From an uncultured Bacteroides sp. (lineage in GTDB: Bacteria > Bacteroidota > Bacteroidia > Bacteroidales > Bacteroidaceae): DNA of 64,000 bases. Under the pieces are notes generated by a model that had not been told where the DNA came from, searched no databases, and saw only the letters and a program-made list of their open reading frames with translations. Each line of letters opens with the position of its first letter. Within the stretch, counting starts at the first letter, position 1. This document shows, one piece after another, positions 53,135-61,854 of the stretch. The stretch is from contig CAUEFX010000005.1 in assembly GCA_958477465.1 (NCBI GenBank), positions 62,001 through 126,000 on the forward strand, written 5' to 3'. The translations under genes and the position numbers were made by a program.

Positions 53135-53142
53135 CAAAATTA
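53135..53142 (-). promoter_or_regulatory. -7 box (TAATTTTG) for the MFS exporter
   Basis: Exact TAnnTTTG on the minus strand about 30 nt before the ATG at 53104. Confidence 0.5.
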
Positions 53143-53302
53143 TAACAATCATAAAAAACAGAGAATGCTCTTTTCTTGTTTTTGAGTTTATACCCTTATT
53201 TCTTGATTTATGTCATTTTTATATTTCGTTTACTCAATCGGTGTGCTTTGACAGGCGGTAAGATAAAACATGTATGGAATTTACATACTTTTATATTTTG
53301 TC

Positions 53303-53310
53303 TATCTTTG
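53303..53310 (+). promoter_or_regulatory. -7 box (TATCTTTG) for the FucP-like gene
   Basis: Exact TAnnTTTG match about 22 nt before the ATG at 53333. Confidence 0.5.
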
Positions 53311-53332
53311 CACGTCCATTTAGTTTGAAATT

Positions 53333-54526
53333 ATGCAAAAGCAGAGATATGCATTGGTGAAAAAGGAGTATAGGATTCCTTTTATCCTGGTTACTTCTTT
53401 ATTTTTTTTATGGGGGTTTGCCCATGCCATTCTGGATGTGTTGAATAAACATTTTCAGGATGTAATGGTTATTAGCCGGGCACATTCGGCATGGGTACAG
53501 GTTATGTTCTATTTGGGGTATTTCGTTATGGCGATTCCGGCCGGACTGTTTATTAATAAATACGGTTATCGTCGTGGTGTTGTCTTCGGACTGTTGCTTT
53601 ACGGGCTTGGTTCGCTATTATTTATCCCCGGAGAATATTGGATGTCGTTCAATTTCTTTCTGTTTTCTTTGTTCGTCATCGCCTGCGGTTTGGTTTTTCT
53701 GGAGACTGCCGCCAATCCCTATATGACAGAGTTGGGAGACAGGGAGACTGCTGCCAGCCGATTGAATCTGGCTCAGTCATTCAATGGCTTGGGGTGTATC
53801 TGCGGTCCGTTGGTAGGCGGATTATTACTGTTTTCAGAAGACGGATCGGCTGCCATCGCTTTGCCTTATACATTGATGGGCATTGTGGTATTATCGGTTG
53901 CTATGGTTTTCTCTAAAATCAAGCTGCCGGAGATTGTCCATGAGGAAGAAAACAAGGAGCAGGAAAAGGGGAGCGGACTATGGTCGCACAAACTTTTTGT
54001 TTTTGGTGTTGCCGCTCTGTTCTGCTATGAGATAGCCGAGATTTCCATTAACAGTTTCTTTATCAATTACGTGGTAGACGATGGCTGGATGAATGCCAGG
54101 GATGCTTCTGTCGTGCTCTCCTTCGGAGGATTGGGGCTGTTTATGTGCGGACGTTTTGCCGGTAGCTGGATTATGCAGCGCATTCGTGCAGAGAAAGTAT
54201 TATTGTTTTGTGCCATCTGCACGGTGATCACTTCTTTATTGCTTGTGCTGAGCCTGGGGCTGGTTTCTCTGATTGCCCTTTTTCTGGGTTATGCATTTGA
54301 GGCTATTATGTTTCCTACGATCTTTGCCCTTTCTTTAAAAGGATTGGGAAGGCATACGAAACGCGCTTCCTCATTTTTGATGATGTCGCCTGTCGGTGGG
54401 GCGGTGGGTCCGCTGATGATGGGATATGTAGCCGATCAAACAGCGATGTCCTTCTCTTTTATAGTGCCTTTACTCTCTTTTACGGTGGTTATGTTGTATG
54501 CTTGGAGAGTGAATGTGGCAAAATGA
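53333..54526 (+). CDS. FucP/GluP-like sugar:proton symporter
   Basis: A 397-residue, 12-segment transporter of the FHS branch of the MFS, which imports L-fucose, glucose, galactose or N-acetylhexosamines with protons. Family hallmarks: the opening IPFILVTSLFFLWGFAHAI followed by LNKHFQD, and LETAANPYMTELGDRETAASR with LNLAQSFNGLG in TM4-5. The second half begins near residue 220 (KLFVFGVAALFCYEIAEISI). The sugar specificity cannot be read from the sequence, but fucose or mannose would suit neighbouring genes for host glycans. Monocistronic, with a hairpin terminator at 54790-54817. Confidence 0.9.
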   Translation: MQKQRYALVKKEYRIPFILVTSLFFLWGFAHAILDVLNKHFQDVMVISRAHSAWVQVMFYLGYFVMAIPAGLFINKYGYRRGVVFGLLLYGLGSLLFIPGEYWMSFNFFLFSLFVIACGLVFLETAANPYMTELGDRETAASRLNLAQSFNGLGCICGPLVGGLLLFSEDGSAAIALPYTLMGIVVLSVAMVFSKIKLPEIVHEEENKEQEKGSGLWSHKLFVFGVAALFCYEIAEISINSFFINYVVDDGWMNARDASVVLSFGGLGLFMCGRFAGSWIMQRIRAEKVLLFCAICTVITSLLLVLSLGLVSLIALFLGYAFEAIMFPTIFALSLKGLGRHTKRASSFLMMSPVGGAVGPLMMGYVADQTAMSFSFIVPLLSFTVVMLYAWRVNVAK

Positions 54527-54885
54527 GGGCTGCCTGCTATCGCGTACGGTTGTACTTCCAGCATGTTTTTGCCTCCTTCACCACCTTCACCTTTTTCACT
54601 CAAAGTCTTTATTCATCGCACCTACAGGGTGAAAGGCCGGCGGTACGGTCCTTATGAACCGCGAACACGGTTCTTATGGATCATAAGCACGTTTGTCATT
54701 GACCGTAGGTACGGTGCATGGCAAGACGCGATGCTCCTCATAAAAAATATCCTTATAAATAACTCTCAAAAGAATGCCGAACAAAATTTAAACAGGCCCT
54801 GTTCGGAAGGCCTGTTTTTATGCTTTGATATTCAAGGAATACTTTTGAAAGATACTAAGCGGGTTTACTTCAATCTTGATTTTTA
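54527..54885. other. Intergenic region with short repeats and a terminator
   Basis: No convincing gene. It contains GAACCG/CGGTTC (54655-54672) inside a CTTATG..CATAAG frame, several TTCACC-type short repeats near 54570-54605, and the terminator at 54790-54817. A 108-codon frame here has no coding character. Confidence 0.45.
54790..54817 (+). terminator. Terminator after the FucP-like gene
   Basis: AAACAGGCC/GGCCTGTTT arms with a 10-nt loop, followed by more T on the plus strand. Confidence 0.8.
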
Positions 54886-57480
54886 TTAATACTCGTCACT
54901 AAGTGATATAACTTTCAGCTGCTTCTCCAAAATCGACTGTGATAAAACGGTATAAATAACAACCGAAACGGGAGTGTCCGGCAGTATATCGAAGTAATTG
55001 TCGCTGAAAGAACTTTCTGCATCGCCTGTACTTAAAAATACGGCACGTGCAAAAGAATCACTTTTCAGGGTAACCTCGAAACCTCCTTCTACCGGTTTTA
55101 TTTCACGTGTAATCGATACTTTGGGGTAATTGACTTCTTTCTGTTTGACTAAAAAGTATTGATTCGAATAGATGTTTCTATTTTTATCTGTAAACCGGGT
55201 ATAAATGACAACATCTTCTTTAGGAATATCTTTTAGAGCTTTGTCCAGTTCAATGGAAAAGACATTACGGCTTGTATTGGCGGCTATCTTTACGGTTTGC
55301 TGAAAGCTACTGATGATTTCACCGGTCAGTTTGATAACTTTTACATCGAGGATACCGCTACAAGAAGCAGGACGATCGGAAACGACATAGACATTTAGCA
55401 TCCCTTTTTCATCGGCAATGGGAGAGACGAGCAGATCACGATAGGCCTGACGGGCAAAGTAGTGTTGCGCTTTCCAACGTCCGTAATAATCGCGGCTTGC
55501 CCAGGAGGCTACCGGCCAACAGTCGTTATGCTGCCAGAAAAGTGTTCCCATACAGTAAGGCATGTCCCGTCGGTGGGCTTCAATAGCTGTTTTGATGGCA
55601 TCTCCCTGCAATACATGGTTCATGTAGAGAAAGGCTTCGAAATCTCTTGGCTGTCGATATTCGTTCAACAGATACGTTTCGATCAGTCCGTTGGCATGTG
55701 CGCCGCCACGTTGGTGAGACATCATCACTTCCGAGTAGATGTTCCAGTCTTCCGGATAGGGAGCATAACGCTTTACCGATTCAAATTCCGGAAATGACTG
55801 GAAACCATATTCGCTGAAAAAGCGGCTACGTGCTTTGTTGTAACTGTTTATCGGTTCTTTGGAATGCCATACATCCCAATAATGGCGGTCGCCGTTGTGA
55901 TCATCGCTGCCGCCATCATAACGGGCAAAAGGAGAAGAGGGCCAATAGAAACTTTCAGGAGCATATTCTTGGACGACTTCGGGAAGCGTCACGTAATATT
56001 GGTCGGTAAATTGTTTCCATATCCGTTGTTCGTACTTCGGATTCTGCTTGGCATATTGCTTTTGCCATCCCCAGTTGAACCAGGCATCATTACATTCATT
56101 GTTACCGCACCAAAGGGCGATACAGGCATGATTACGCAGACGTTTTATATTGTCGATCGCTTCCTGGCGGATATTTTCAAGAAATTCGCCTTCAGCAGGA
56201 TAAAGGCTGCATGCAAACATGAAATCCTGCCAAACCAGTATACCGTATTGATCGCAAAGATCATAGAAGAGGTCGTTTTCGTAAATACCCCCGCCCCAGA
56301 TGCGCAACATATTCATATTGGCATTGACTGCGTCGAGAAGGGTCTTTCGATATCTTTCTTCTGTGACGCGTGGCAGAAAATTGTCCTGAGGAATGTAATT
56401 GGCACCTTTTGCAAAAACAGGTTGCCCGTTCAGTTCTACATAGAATGTCTTTCCGTCTTTGTCGGGTTTATTGATAATCTTTAAAGAACGGATTCCTATT
56501 TTTTCTGTTTGGCTGTCTGTAAGCCGTTCGTTGACAGATAAATCCGTCCGAAATTCATAACGGTACGGCTCTCCCAGCCCGTTGCACCACCAAAGCTTCG
56601 GGCTTTTGAGAACGAAAGAAACCGTTGCTTTGTTGAATCCTTTTTTGAGAGATAATTCCTGTTGTCCCAGCACTTTACCGGATTCGTTATCCGTAATGGA
56701 GACAATGGCTTGGTCGAAATCTCTGTCTGCTTCTATTTCGATTTCTCCGGTGATGGTTGCCCGGCTTTTGTTTACTTCTTTTTGTCGGATAAAGATATTG
56801 TGAATATGTGCATCGTCCCATGCTTCTATAAAGACGGGGCGCCAGATACCCGATGTGACCAGGCGCGGTCCCCAATCCCATCCGTAATGATAGCCCGCTT
56901 TGCGGGCGAAGACACTGACCTTCTTATCAAATACTCCGCCATTCTCCGATTGGTCATTGGATGCTTCGTAATGATAGGGAAGTGCATCCCATTTAGGGAT
57001 ATCCGTTTTGATGGGTGAGTGAAAGTAAACTTTCAGTTTATTATCACCCGGTAGCAGGTAGGGTTTTATATCGACTTGCCACTCACGGAACATATTATTG
57101 GCTACCAGTATCTTTTTTTCGTTCAGGAAGACATCCGCATAGGTGTCCAGTCCCTTGAATATGAGTCTGATAGTTTGTCTCTGCATGATTTCTTCCGGGA
57201 GAGAAAAAGTGGTCTCATAGATCCAGTCTTCTTTGTCGATCCATTGCAGCCCTCTCTCGTTGAGCCGGAAGAACGGATCTTCAATGATTTTATTAGCCAA
57301 CAGATCGGTATGTATCACGCCCGGTACAGTGGCCGGATACCAGTTGGTAAGTCTTGCCTGTTTGAATGTCCATCCCTCATTCAGTTCCTTTCTGAACGGA
57401 GTGGCTATCAGTAAAGCACTGCATAGGAGCGATGAGGTCAGTAGACCGGTGCGTTTCATGGTTGATTTCAGTTCTTTCAT
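54886..57480 (-). CDS. Beta-mannosidase (GH2)
   Basis: An 864-residue exported exo-beta-mannosidase. A signal peptide lies in the first 27 residues; a shorter start at 57459 (MKRTGLLTSSLL) is equally possible. A jelly-roll sugar-binding domain (to about residue 210) ends with YHYGWDWGPRL, the mark of mannosidase-type GH2 enzymes. An Ig-like domain and the TIM barrel follow. The acid/base glutamate is in WCGNNE near residue 460 and the nucleophile in FFSEYGFQSFP near 555. A C-terminal Ig-like part ends the protein. Such enzymes remove the core beta-mannose of N-glycans or of mannans. It is convergent with the FucP-like gene and divergent from cysK. Confidence 0.93.
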   Translation of the reverse strand: MKELKSTMKRTGLLTSSLLCSALLIATPFRKELNEGWTFKQARLTNWYPATVPGVIHTDLLANKIIEDPFFRLNERGLQWIDKEDWIYETTFSLPEEIMQRQTIRLIFKGLDTYADVFLNEKKILVANNMFREWQVDIKPYLLPGDNKLKVYFHSPIKTDIPKWDALPYHYEASNDQSENGGVFDKKVSVFARKAGYHYGWDWGPRLVTSGIWRPVFIEAWDDAHIHNIFIRQKEVNKSRATITGEIEIEADRDFDQAIVSITDNESGKVLGQQELSLKKGFNKATVSFVLKSPKLWWCNGLGEPYRYEFRTDLSVNERLTDSQTEKIGIRSLKIINKPDKDGKTFYVELNGQPVFAKGANYIPQDNFLPRVTEERYRKTLLDAVNANMNMLRIWGGGIYENDLFYDLCDQYGILVWQDFMFACSLYPAEGEFLENIRQEAIDNIKRLRNHACIALWCGNNECNDAWFNWGWQKQYAKQNPKYEQRIWKQFTDQYYVTLPEVVQEYAPESFYWPSSPFARYDGGSDDHNGDRHYWDVWHSKEPINSYNKARSRFFSEYGFQSFPEFESVKRYAPYPEDWNIYSEVMMSHQRGGAHANGLIETYLLNEYRQPRDFEAFLYMNHVLQGDAIKTAIEAHRRDMPYCMGTLFWQHNDCWPVASWASRDYYGRWKAQHYFARQAYRDLLVSPIADEKGMLNVYVVSDRPASCSGILDVKVIKLTGEIISSFQQTVKIAANTSRNVFSIELDKALKDIPKEDVVIYTRFTDKNRNIYSNQYFLVKQKEVNYPKVSITREIKPVEGGFEVTLKSDSFARAVFLSTGDAESSFSDNYFDILPDTPVSVVIYTVLSQSILEKQLKVISLSDEY

Positions 57481-57516
57481 AATATATTCATTCTATGTGT
57501 TGTATACTTCTATTTG

Positions 57517-57524
57517 CAAAAGTA
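57517..57524 (-). promoter_or_regulatory. -7 box (TACTTTTG) for the beta-mannosidase gene
   Basis: Exact TAnnTTTG on the minus strand about 37 nt before the ATG at 57480. Confidence 0.5.
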
Positions 57525-57612
57525 TGGAAAATATCCTTTATCGGATGATGAAATTTTATTGAATGCCGATACTTTTTTGAACATGAGGGGCTGTTTTTTG
57601 CATTTATACCTT

Positions 57613-57644
57613 ATTCGTAGTACGAATTTACCACAAGTGTGGTA
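57613..57644. promoter_or_regulatory. Two adjacent palindromes upstream of cysK
   Basis: ATTCGTA-G-TACGAAT (57613-57627) and TACCAC-AAGT-GTGGTA (57629-57644) stand side by side, each perfect. They end 23 bp before the cysK -7 box, over the expected -33 position, where a repressor or activator would act. Confidence 0.6.
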
Positions 57645-57667
57645 TTTCCGGCGAACCGAAACCACTC

Positions 57668-57675
57668 TATCTTTG
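57668..57675 (+). promoter_or_regulatory. -7 box (TATCTTTG) for cysK
   Basis: Exact TAnnTTTG match; leader of about 45 nt. The -33 position shows TTTC rather than TTTG and is overlapped by a palindrome. Confidence 0.55.
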
Positions 57676-57723
57676 CAGTATGATAAAAAGATAAAAGAAC
57701 AGATATTTAAATACAGTACAACT

Positions 57724-58671
57724 ATGGCAAAGATAGCAAAAAAGCTGACGGATCTTGTTGGTAACACTCCGTTGTTGGAGTTGAGTAATTACAATGCAAG
57801 TAAAGAATTGAAAGCACGCGTGGTAGTAAAATTAGAGTATTTTAATCCGGCAGGAAGCGTAAAAGACCGTATTGCTCTGGCAATGATAGAAGATGCGGAG
57901 GCGAAAGGTACTTTAAAGCCTGGCGCCACTATTATCGAGCCGACCAGTGGAAATACAGGCGTAGGATTGGCCTTTGTCTCTGCCTCCAAAGGGTATAAAC
58001 TGATTCTGACAATGCCGGATACCATGAGTGTAGAGCGACGGAATCTGCTGAAGGCTTTAGGAGCTGAATTGGTGTTGACTCCCGGTGCTGCAGGAATGAA
58101 GGGGGCTATTGCCAAAGCGGAGGAATTGAAAGCAAATACTCCCGGTGCTGTGATATTGCAACAGTTTGAGAATCCCGCCAATCCGGCTGTACATGTGCGG
58201 ACTACCGGACAGGAAATCTGGGCTGATACGGATGGGAAGGTTGATATATTCGTAGCAGGAGTCGGTACAGGGGGAACGGTCAGCGGTGTCGGTAAGGCAT
58301 TGAAAGCTCATAACCCTTCAGTAAAGGTAGTGGCTGTAGAGCCTGCAGATTCTCCGGTTTTATCCGGCGGTAAGCCCGGCCCTCATAAAATACAGGGTAT
58401 CGGTGCAGGATTTATCCCGAAAACTTATGATGCTTCGGTAGTAGATGAAATAATACAGGTACCGAACGATGACGCTATCCGGACCAGCCGTGAACTGGCT
58501 AAGAAAGAAGGATTACTGGTAGGTATCTCTTCGGGAGCTGCCGCATACGCTGCTACTAAACTTGCCGAACTTCCGGAGAATGCCGGAAAAACAATTGTAG
58601 CACTACTGCCCGATACGGGAGAACGTTACTTATCGACAATTCTGTATGCTTTTGAAGAATACCCTCTTTAA
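57724..58671 (+). CDS. cysK: Cysteine synthase (O-acetylserine sulfhydrylase)
   Basis: A 315-residue cytoplasmic enzyme that makes cysteine from O-acetylserine and sulfide with pyridoxal phosphate. The PLP lysine is K47 in NPAGSVKDR; the substrate loop TSGNTG is at 74-79; the phosphate-binding loop GVGTGGTVSGVG follows near residue 180. The start is the ATG at 57724 (MAKIAKKLTDLVGNTPLLEL); the frame is open for 70 codons upstream, but that region contains the promoter. Length is that of CysK. Regulation by two adjacent palindromes at the promoter is likely. It is monocistronic. Confidence 0.97.
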   Translation: MAKIAKKLTDLVGNTPLLELSNYNASKELKARVVVKLEYFNPAGSVKDRIALAMIEDAEAKGTLKPGATIIEPTSGNTGVGLAFVSASKGYKLILTMPDTMSVERRNLLKALGAELVLTPGAAGMKGAIAKAEELKANTPGAVILQQFENPANPAVHVRTTGQEIWADTDGKVDIFVAGVGTGGTVSGVGKALKAHNPSVKVVAVEPADSPVLSGGKPGPHKIQGIGAGFIPKTYDASVVDEIIQVPNDDAIRTSRELAKKEGLLVGISSGAAAYAATKLAELPENAGKTIVALLPDTGERYLSTILYAFEEYPL

Positions 58672-58684
58672 TAGCTAATAGTTG

Positions 58685-58738
58685 AGAGTTGAAAGTTATT
58701 ATGCGGCGTAATATATAGCGCAGCCAACTTTCAACTCT
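58685..58738. terminator. Inverted repeat after cysK
   Basis: Perfect 13-bp arms AGAGTTGAAAGTT/AACTTTCAACTCT with a 28-nt loop, between convergent cysK and the flavoprotein gene. The long loop and weak T run make it a possible terminator or a REP-like element. Confidence 0.55.
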
Positions 58739-58765
58739 TAATTTTCAATCTTCAGCTTTCAGTTT

Positions 58766-59239
58766 TCAACGATTATGCGGGGCGGCATATTCTTTTGCTG
58801 TCACACTATCAATAGGTATTTCCCATATTTTCACATTCCTTACAGCCGGGTCGGAGTATACGAATTCCCGGCTGCTATAATGTTTCATGATGATATCCAG
58901 TGCTTTCCGTTTGTTCTCCATATCTTCGATGAATCCTACCTTGCCGCGGCAAATAACGCTTTTGGCTTTCATACGGTAACTACAAGCCACTTTGGGATGT
59001 TGGAATACCAGTTCGTGATCTGTACTGAAAGTGATACATACATGGTTGTTTTTCGCCAGCATGTCGATGCTGCTTCCTGTAGGGCCTGAATGCAGGTAAA
59101 TGACACCCTCCTGATAACCGAAATTCATGGGTATTACGTATGGATTTCCTTCCAGGTCGGTGATACCGACAAAACAGATATCGCAACGGGAAATGATTTC
59201 TTCCACTCGTTGTCTGTCTTCTATGATAACAGTTTTCAT
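58766..59239 (-). CDS. Pyridoxamine 5'-phosphate oxidase-like FMN-binding protein (NimA-like)
   Basis: A 157-residue cytoplasmic split-barrel flavoprotein, starting at the ATG at 59239 (MKTVIIEDRQRVEEII); ten extra codons upstream are open but unlikely. The pattern CFVGITDLEGNPYVIPMNFGYQEG followed by IYLHSGPTGSS matches the FMN-binding group that includes the nitroimidazole reductases NimA. Cysteine-containing FSTDHELVFQ and VICRGKVGFIED are also typical. Function in this host is unknown; drug resistance should not be assumed. Its upstream side is occupied by the 16-bp tandem repeat 59256-59335. Confidence 0.85.
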   Translation of the reverse strand: MKTVIIEDRQRVEEIISRCDICFVGITDLEGNPYVIPMNFGYQEGVIYLHSGPTGSSIDMLAKNNHVCITFSTDHELVFQHPKVACSYRMKAKSVICRGKVGFIEDMENKRKALDIIMKHYSSREFVYSDPAVRNVKIWEIPIDSVTAKEYAAPHNR

Positions 59240-59255
59240 TCTAAATAATTGATTT

Positions 59256-59335
59256 GAATAATTTACCAATGGAATAATTTACCAATGGAATAATTTACCA
59301 ATGGAATAATTTGCCAGTGGAATAATTTGCCAATG
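59256..59335. repeat. 16-bp tandem repeat, five units
   Basis: Five exact-length units of GAATAATTT(A/G)CCA(A/G)TG at 59256, 59272, 59288, 59304 and 59320. The first three are identical. It lies directly upstream of the flavoprotein gene and runs into the palindromic element at 59332-59411. Confidence 0.9.
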
Positions 59336-59411
59336 TGCCAATATACCAATTAGCTGCGCTATCCGGCCGAATGGCAATTGGCACATTGTTTAATTGGCAT
59401 ATTGGCACATT
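59332..59411. repeat. Palindromic element, copy 1 (3' side of rnr)
   Basis: Left arm AATGTGCCAATATACCAATT (59332-59351) and right arm AATTGGCATATTGGCACATT (59392-59411) pair at 19 of 20 positions around a 40-nt centre. The right end lies 10 bases after the rnr stop. A diverged copy is at 61768-61838. Confidence 0.8.
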
Positions 59412-59421
59412 ATTCCCATTA

Positions 59422-61563
59422 TTAAACCAGGGCGAAGTCGAGTTGTTTCTTTTCCAAATTGGCCCGTGCCACTTTTACGGTGATGGCATCTCCCAGGCTA
59501 TAGGTGTGATTCTTGCGGCGTCCACGCAGGCAGTAGTTCTTTTCATCGAACTCGTAGTAATCATCATCCAGATCGCGCATCGGTATCATTCCTTCGCATT
59601 TATTTTCATTGAGCTCCACATAAAGTCCCCATTCCGTAACTCCGGAAATTACTCCGTCGTAAGTCTGGCCTACCCGTTCGCTCATAAATTCCACTTGTTT
59701 ATACTTAATGGAAGCACGTTCGGCATTGGCGGCAATCTGTTCCATGTTCGAGCTGTGGTCGCACAGGGCTTCGTATTTGCTTTCCGAAACACTTCTTCCG
59801 CCATCGAGGTATTTAGTGACTAACCGGTGAACCATCATATCCGGAAAACGGCGGATCGGTGATGTGAAGTGAGTATAATAATCGAATGCCAAGCCATAGT
59901 GACCGATGTTGTGCGTTGAGTAACGGGCTTTCTGCATGGCACGGATAGAAACTGTTTCGATCAGGTTTTCTTCTTTTTTCCCCTGTATATCATCCAACAG
60001 GTGATTGATGGATTTTGAAATATCCGTTTTAGTGCCACTGGTGCGCAGTTTGTATCCGAAGCGTGCAATGAACTGATTCAGGTTGTCCAGCTTTTCCGGA
60101 TCGGGCAGGTCGTGAATACGATATGGCAGGACTTTGGCCTTTTTGCCTTTCGGCACACGTCCTATCCGCTCGGCTACCGTCCGGTTGGCAAGCAGCATGA
60201 ACTCTTCTACCAGTTTGTTCGCGTCTTTTGACTCTTTGAAATAGACACTGATCGGCTTTCCATTCTCATCTATCTCGAATTTTACTTCATAACGGTCGAA
60301 ATTGATGGCGCCGGCGGCAAAGCGCTTTTCACGCAATGCTTTAGCGATGGTATCCAGCATCAATATCTCGTCTTTAAAGTCGCCGCTTTTGGTTTCGATG
60401 ATCTGTTGTGCCTCTTCGTAAGTGAAGCGACGGTCGGAATAGATCACTGTATGTACGATCCGGTAATTTTTCACCTCTCCCTTTTCCGTGATGTCGAAGA
60501 TGACGGAAAACGCGAGTTTCTCTTCGTGCGGACGCAGGGAGCAGAGGTCGTTACAGAGACGTTCGGGCAACATCGGTATGGTACGGTCTACTAGGTAAAC
60601 GGACGTTGCGCGTTTCTCGGCCTCCTTGTCGATGATGCTTCCCTCTTTTACGTAATGGGTCACGTCGGCTATGTGTACGCCTACTTCCCATAAATTATCC
60701 TTTAGTTTGCGGATAGAAAGTGCATCGTCGAAGTCTTTGGCATCTTTGGGATCGATGGTGAAAGTCGTTACCTTACGGAAATCTTCACGTTTGGCTATCT
60801 CTTCCGGCGTGATCTCCGCCGGGATTTTATCGGCAGCTTTCTCTACAGCCTGCGGATAGACGTAGGGCAGTCCGAATTCCGCCAGGATGGCATGCATCTC
60901 GGTGGTATTGTCCCCCGCTTTTCCCAGAATATCGATCACCTGTCCGATCGGATTTTTGGCTTTGTCCGGCCATTCGATCACCTTTACCACTGCCTTGTCT
61001 CCGGTCTTTCCACCTTTCAGTTTGTCTTTCGGAATGAAAATATCGTTGGCCAGTGTCCGGTTTTCGGTTACCAGAAAGGCATAAGACTTCTCTACCTCCA
61101 GTGTACCTACAAAGGTGTCGTTGGCGCGTTCCAGAATTTCTATCACTTCCCCTTCGGCATCGTGGTGTTTGCGTTTGGCAAAAAAGGCTATCTTTACTTT
61201 ATCATTATTCATGGCATGGGCCGAGTTACGTTCGGCTATGAATATAGGTTCGCCTCCGCCTTCGGGAATAAATGAGTTCTTTCCATTGCTTTTCCGTTGG
61301 AAAGTTCCTGTCATTTCGATACCGTGGTTGTTGAGCTTGTATTTGTTCTTATCGACTTCCGTTATGTAGTCGTCAGCCAGCATATCCGCAAGAATATCCA
61401 TGCACAGCATTTTCAGGGGATGTGTGGTGAGGTGTAATTCCGCGAAAAGATATTTAAGGCTGATGACCTCTTCCTGTTTGGTATGGAAGAAATCCATTAA
61501 TAGGTTTGCCAGTTCTTTTTTCTTCATTCGCTTACCGGCTTTTTTCTCTTTCTTTTTCGCCAT
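59422..61563 (-). CDS. rnr: Ribonuclease R
   Basis: A 713-residue 3'-5' exoribonuclease of the RNB/RNase II family that degrades structured RNA. Order of domains: a lysine-rich start and winged-helix region, two cold-shock-type domains (about 80-240), the RNB catalytic domain with the magnesium cluster in TIDPKDAKDFDDALS near residue 275 and HYGLAFDYYTHFTSPIRRFPD near 570, and a C-terminal S1 domain (about 630-713). Length is slightly short of the E. coli enzyme and normal for Bacteroidota. It is a single-gene unit flanked on both sides by related palindromic elements. Confidence 0.96.
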   Translation of the reverse strand: MAKKKEKKAGKRMKKKELANLLMDFFHTKQEEVISLKYLFAELHLTTHPLKMLCMDILADMLADDYITEVDKNKYKLNNHGIEMTGTFQRKSNGKNSFIPEGGGEPIFIAERNSAHAMNNDKVKIAFFAKRKHHDAEGEVIEILERANDTFVGTLEVEKSYAFLVTENRTLANDIFIPKDKLKGGKTGDKAVVKVIEWPDKAKNPIGQVIDILGKAGDNTTEMHAILAEFGLPYVYPQAVEKAADKIPAEITPEEIAKREDFRKVTTFTIDPKDAKDFDDALSIRKLKDNLWEVGVHIADVTHYVKEGSIIDKEAEKRATSVYLVDRTIPMLPERLCNDLCSLRPHEEKLAFSVIFDITEKGEVKNYRIVHTVIYSDRRFTYEEAQQIIETKSGDFKDEILMLDTIAKALREKRFAAGAINFDRYEVKFEIDENGKPISVYFKESKDANKLVEEFMLLANRTVAERIGRVPKGKKAKVLPYRIHDLPDPEKLDNLNQFIARFGYKLRTSGTKTDISKSINHLLDDIQGKKEENLIETVSIRAMQKARYSTHNIGHYGLAFDYYTHFTSPIRRFPDMMVHRLVTKYLDGGRSVSESKYEALCDHSSNMEQIAANAERASIKYKQVEFMSERVGQTYDGVISGVTEWGLYVELNENKCEGMIPMRDLDDDYYEFDEKNYCLRGRRKNHTYSLGDAITVKVARANLEKKQLDFALV

Positions 61564-61687
61564 ATTTTTCTAAAATTATAAGTTTGATATGTTGGCCAGG
61601 TAGTAATTGCGTATCTTATACGCAGGTTTCTGATTATTAATAGATACAAAGTAAATGATTAAATATTAATAATTCAAGATTTTCATG

Positions 61688-61695
61688 TACATTTG
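61688..61695 (+). promoter_or_regulatory. -7 box (TACATTTG) for the epimerase-PAP2 pair
   Basis: Exact TAnnTTTG match. It would give a leader of about 155 nt that contains the palindromic element 61768-61838. Confidence 0.45.
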
Positions 61696-61767
61696 CCCGC
61701 GAGTTATTAATATTATAACAAATCGGGGACAGATAATCCTGTCCGGAATAGAATTTTATAATATGTC

Positions 61768-61838
61768 AATGTGCCGATATGCCAATTGGCTGCACTGTTT
61801 ATCCGAATGGTAATTGACACATTGGTATATTGGCACAT
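61768..61838. repeat. Palindromic element, copy 2 (upstream of the epimerase gene)
   Basis: Left arm ATGTGCCGATATGCCAAT (61769-61786) and right arm ATTGGTATATTGGCACAT (61821-61838) pair at 16 of 18 positions. The centre also resembles copy 1 (GCTGC.CT, CGAATGG), so the two are homologous. Confidence 0.75.
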
Positions 61839-61854
61839 CGAATAATTATCTCTT

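Noticed and set aside
54563..54889. 108-codon plus-strand frame after the FucP-like gene
   Set aside because: Low-complexity start, covers the terminator, no promoter and no recognisable protein pattern.
58766..59239. Nitroimidazole resistance (nim) gene
   Set aside because: It belongs to the wider FMN-binding family; nothing in the sequence singles out the resistance subgroup and no insertion sequence promoter is next to it.
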